A DNA stretch of 64,000 bases from Tateyamaria sp. syn59 (GTDB lineage: Bacteria > Pseudomonadota > Alphaproteobacteria > Rhodobacterales > Rhodobacteraceae), in contig NZ_VCBA01000001.1 of assembly GCF_007995245.1 (NCBI RefSeq), forward strand, positions 62,001 to 126,000, written 5' to 3'. Of this stretch, positions 63,473-64,000 are shown one piece after another. The notes below the pieces were generated by a model that was not told the origin of the DNA, did not search any database, and was given only the letters and a program-made list of their open reading frames with translations. Each line of letters starts with the position of its first letter. Position 1 is the stretch's first letter. A program made the translations under genes and the position numbers.

Positions 63473-64000
63473 ATGAAACGATTCTTGGGGGCGGTGGCGC
63501 TGGTGCTGGCGGCAACTGCGACCACTGTGGCAGCGCAGGCCTGCGGCGGGGTGTATACGGTGAAACGGGGTGACAGCCTGTCTCTTATCGCCGACCAACA
63601 GTACAAGAACGCGTCTACCTGGACCGAAGTGCATCGCAACAACGTATCGGTCATTGGCGAGAACCCGAATTCTATACGCGCTGGTATGGAGTTGCGATTG
63701 GGCTGCATCGACGGCCTGCCAAAGGGCCTGCCAGGCGGGGCTGCAGTTGTGGCAACCACCGCCGAAGCCAAGCCAACGCGTCGCAAGCTGGAGCAGTCGA
63801 TCAACATCGTCACGGCGGGTGACTTCGCCCCCTTCACCGATCAGGCGCTTGAAAATGAGGGGCTGATCACGGACGTCGTACGCACCGCCATGCAAAGTTC
63901 GCAATCAGCGAACAACTACAAGGTGCACTGGGTCAACGACTGGTCCTCGCATCTCGATCCGCTGATGACCAACGCCATGATGGACATGGCCTTTCCCTGG
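63473..64000 (+). CDS. LysM-plus-solute-binding-domain protein (3' end off window)
   Basis: 176 codons present, running off the right edge. Signal peptide (LGAVALVLAATATTVAAQA), then a LysM domain (about 24-75: GVYTVKRGDSLSLIADQQYK, NPNSIRAGMELRLGC), a short linker, and the beginning of a type 3 periplasmic solute-binding domain (SINIVTAGDFAPFTDQALEN, then VHWVNDWSSHLDPLMTNAMM). GGGGGAAC precedes the ATG. A peptidoglycan-bound binding protein is implied. The remaining C-terminus is not visible. Confidence 0.8.
   Translation, partial: MKRFLGAVALVLAATATTVAAQACGGVYTVKRGDSLSLIADQQYKNASTWTEVHRNNVSVIGENPNSIRAGMELRLGCIDGLPKGLPGGAAVVATTAEAKPTRRKLEQSINIVTAGDFAPFTDQALENEGLITDVVRTAMQSSQSANNYKVHWVNDWSSHLDPLMTNAMMDMAFPW

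Overview
The window is high-GC DNA from an alphaproteobacterium, almost certainly a marine Rhodobacteraceae/Roseobacteraceae member. The evidence is the ScfR-type regulator next to propionyl-CoA carboxylase, the short alphaproteobacterial ProS, the hda-ppk-ppx block, an LdtR-like MarR regulator, flavin-dependent ThyX, CtrA-like boxes, and dense gene packing with many 1-11 nt stop/start overlaps. No rRNA, tRNA, CRISPR array, insertion sequence or prophage was seen.

1-13.1 kb is a propionyl-CoA assimilation locus. It holds pccR (cut by the left edge), a Bcr/CflA-type exporter, pccB, a string of small conserved genes (Rho-N-like protein, cupin, periplasmic protein, lipoproteins), pccA and the B12-dependent methylmalonyl-CoA mutase. 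Propionyl-CoA is carboxylated by PccA/PccB and isomerised to succinyl-CoA; the epimerase is not in the window. TTTGCAA-type repeats before both pccR and pccB look like PccR operators. 13.3-22.2 kb holds a VOC protein, GNAT, TerB-DnaJ protein, EEP nuclease/phosphatase, the polyphosphate pair ppx/ppk1, the replication regulator hda and an AI-2E-type permease. 22.4-29.5 kb holds proS, a serine hydrolase, the Lol lipoprotein exporter (one permease plus LolD), an Ldh-family dehydrogenase and a HExxH lipoprotein.

29.7-31.1 kb is the first odd stretch. It contains a 26-codon membrane peptide, a 585-nt gap with a CtrA-like box and intrinsic terminator, one copy of a 60-nt double-hairpin repeat, and an AT-rich two-gene unit (58-aa membrane protein plus ribbon-helix-helix protein) with a second CtrA-like box upstream. 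31.1-46.5 kb has parE, three alpha/beta hydrolases, a DUF1007/NicO metal module, a MATE pump, aspartate aminotransferase, sdhE, two tandem DUF1194 von Willebrand-A proteins, gloA, and a Slam-type outer-membrane translocator beside its likely surface lipoprotein.

After thyX comes an AT-rich gene with a HEPN-like R-x4-H motif (47.6-49.0 kb), then 590 nt of structured repeats including the second 60-nt repeat copy. 51.3-53.9 kb is a complete bufferin operon (precursor bufA, MNIO enzyme bufB, partner bufC, DoxX). The rest is thrS, an MFS exporter, small genes, an ArsR-SRPBCC fusion, and a run of two hydrolases, a GPH-family transporter and an M15-like protein. A LysM/solute-binding fusion is cut by the right edge.

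All calls come from reading the sequence. Family names rest on remembered motifs and were not checked by search.
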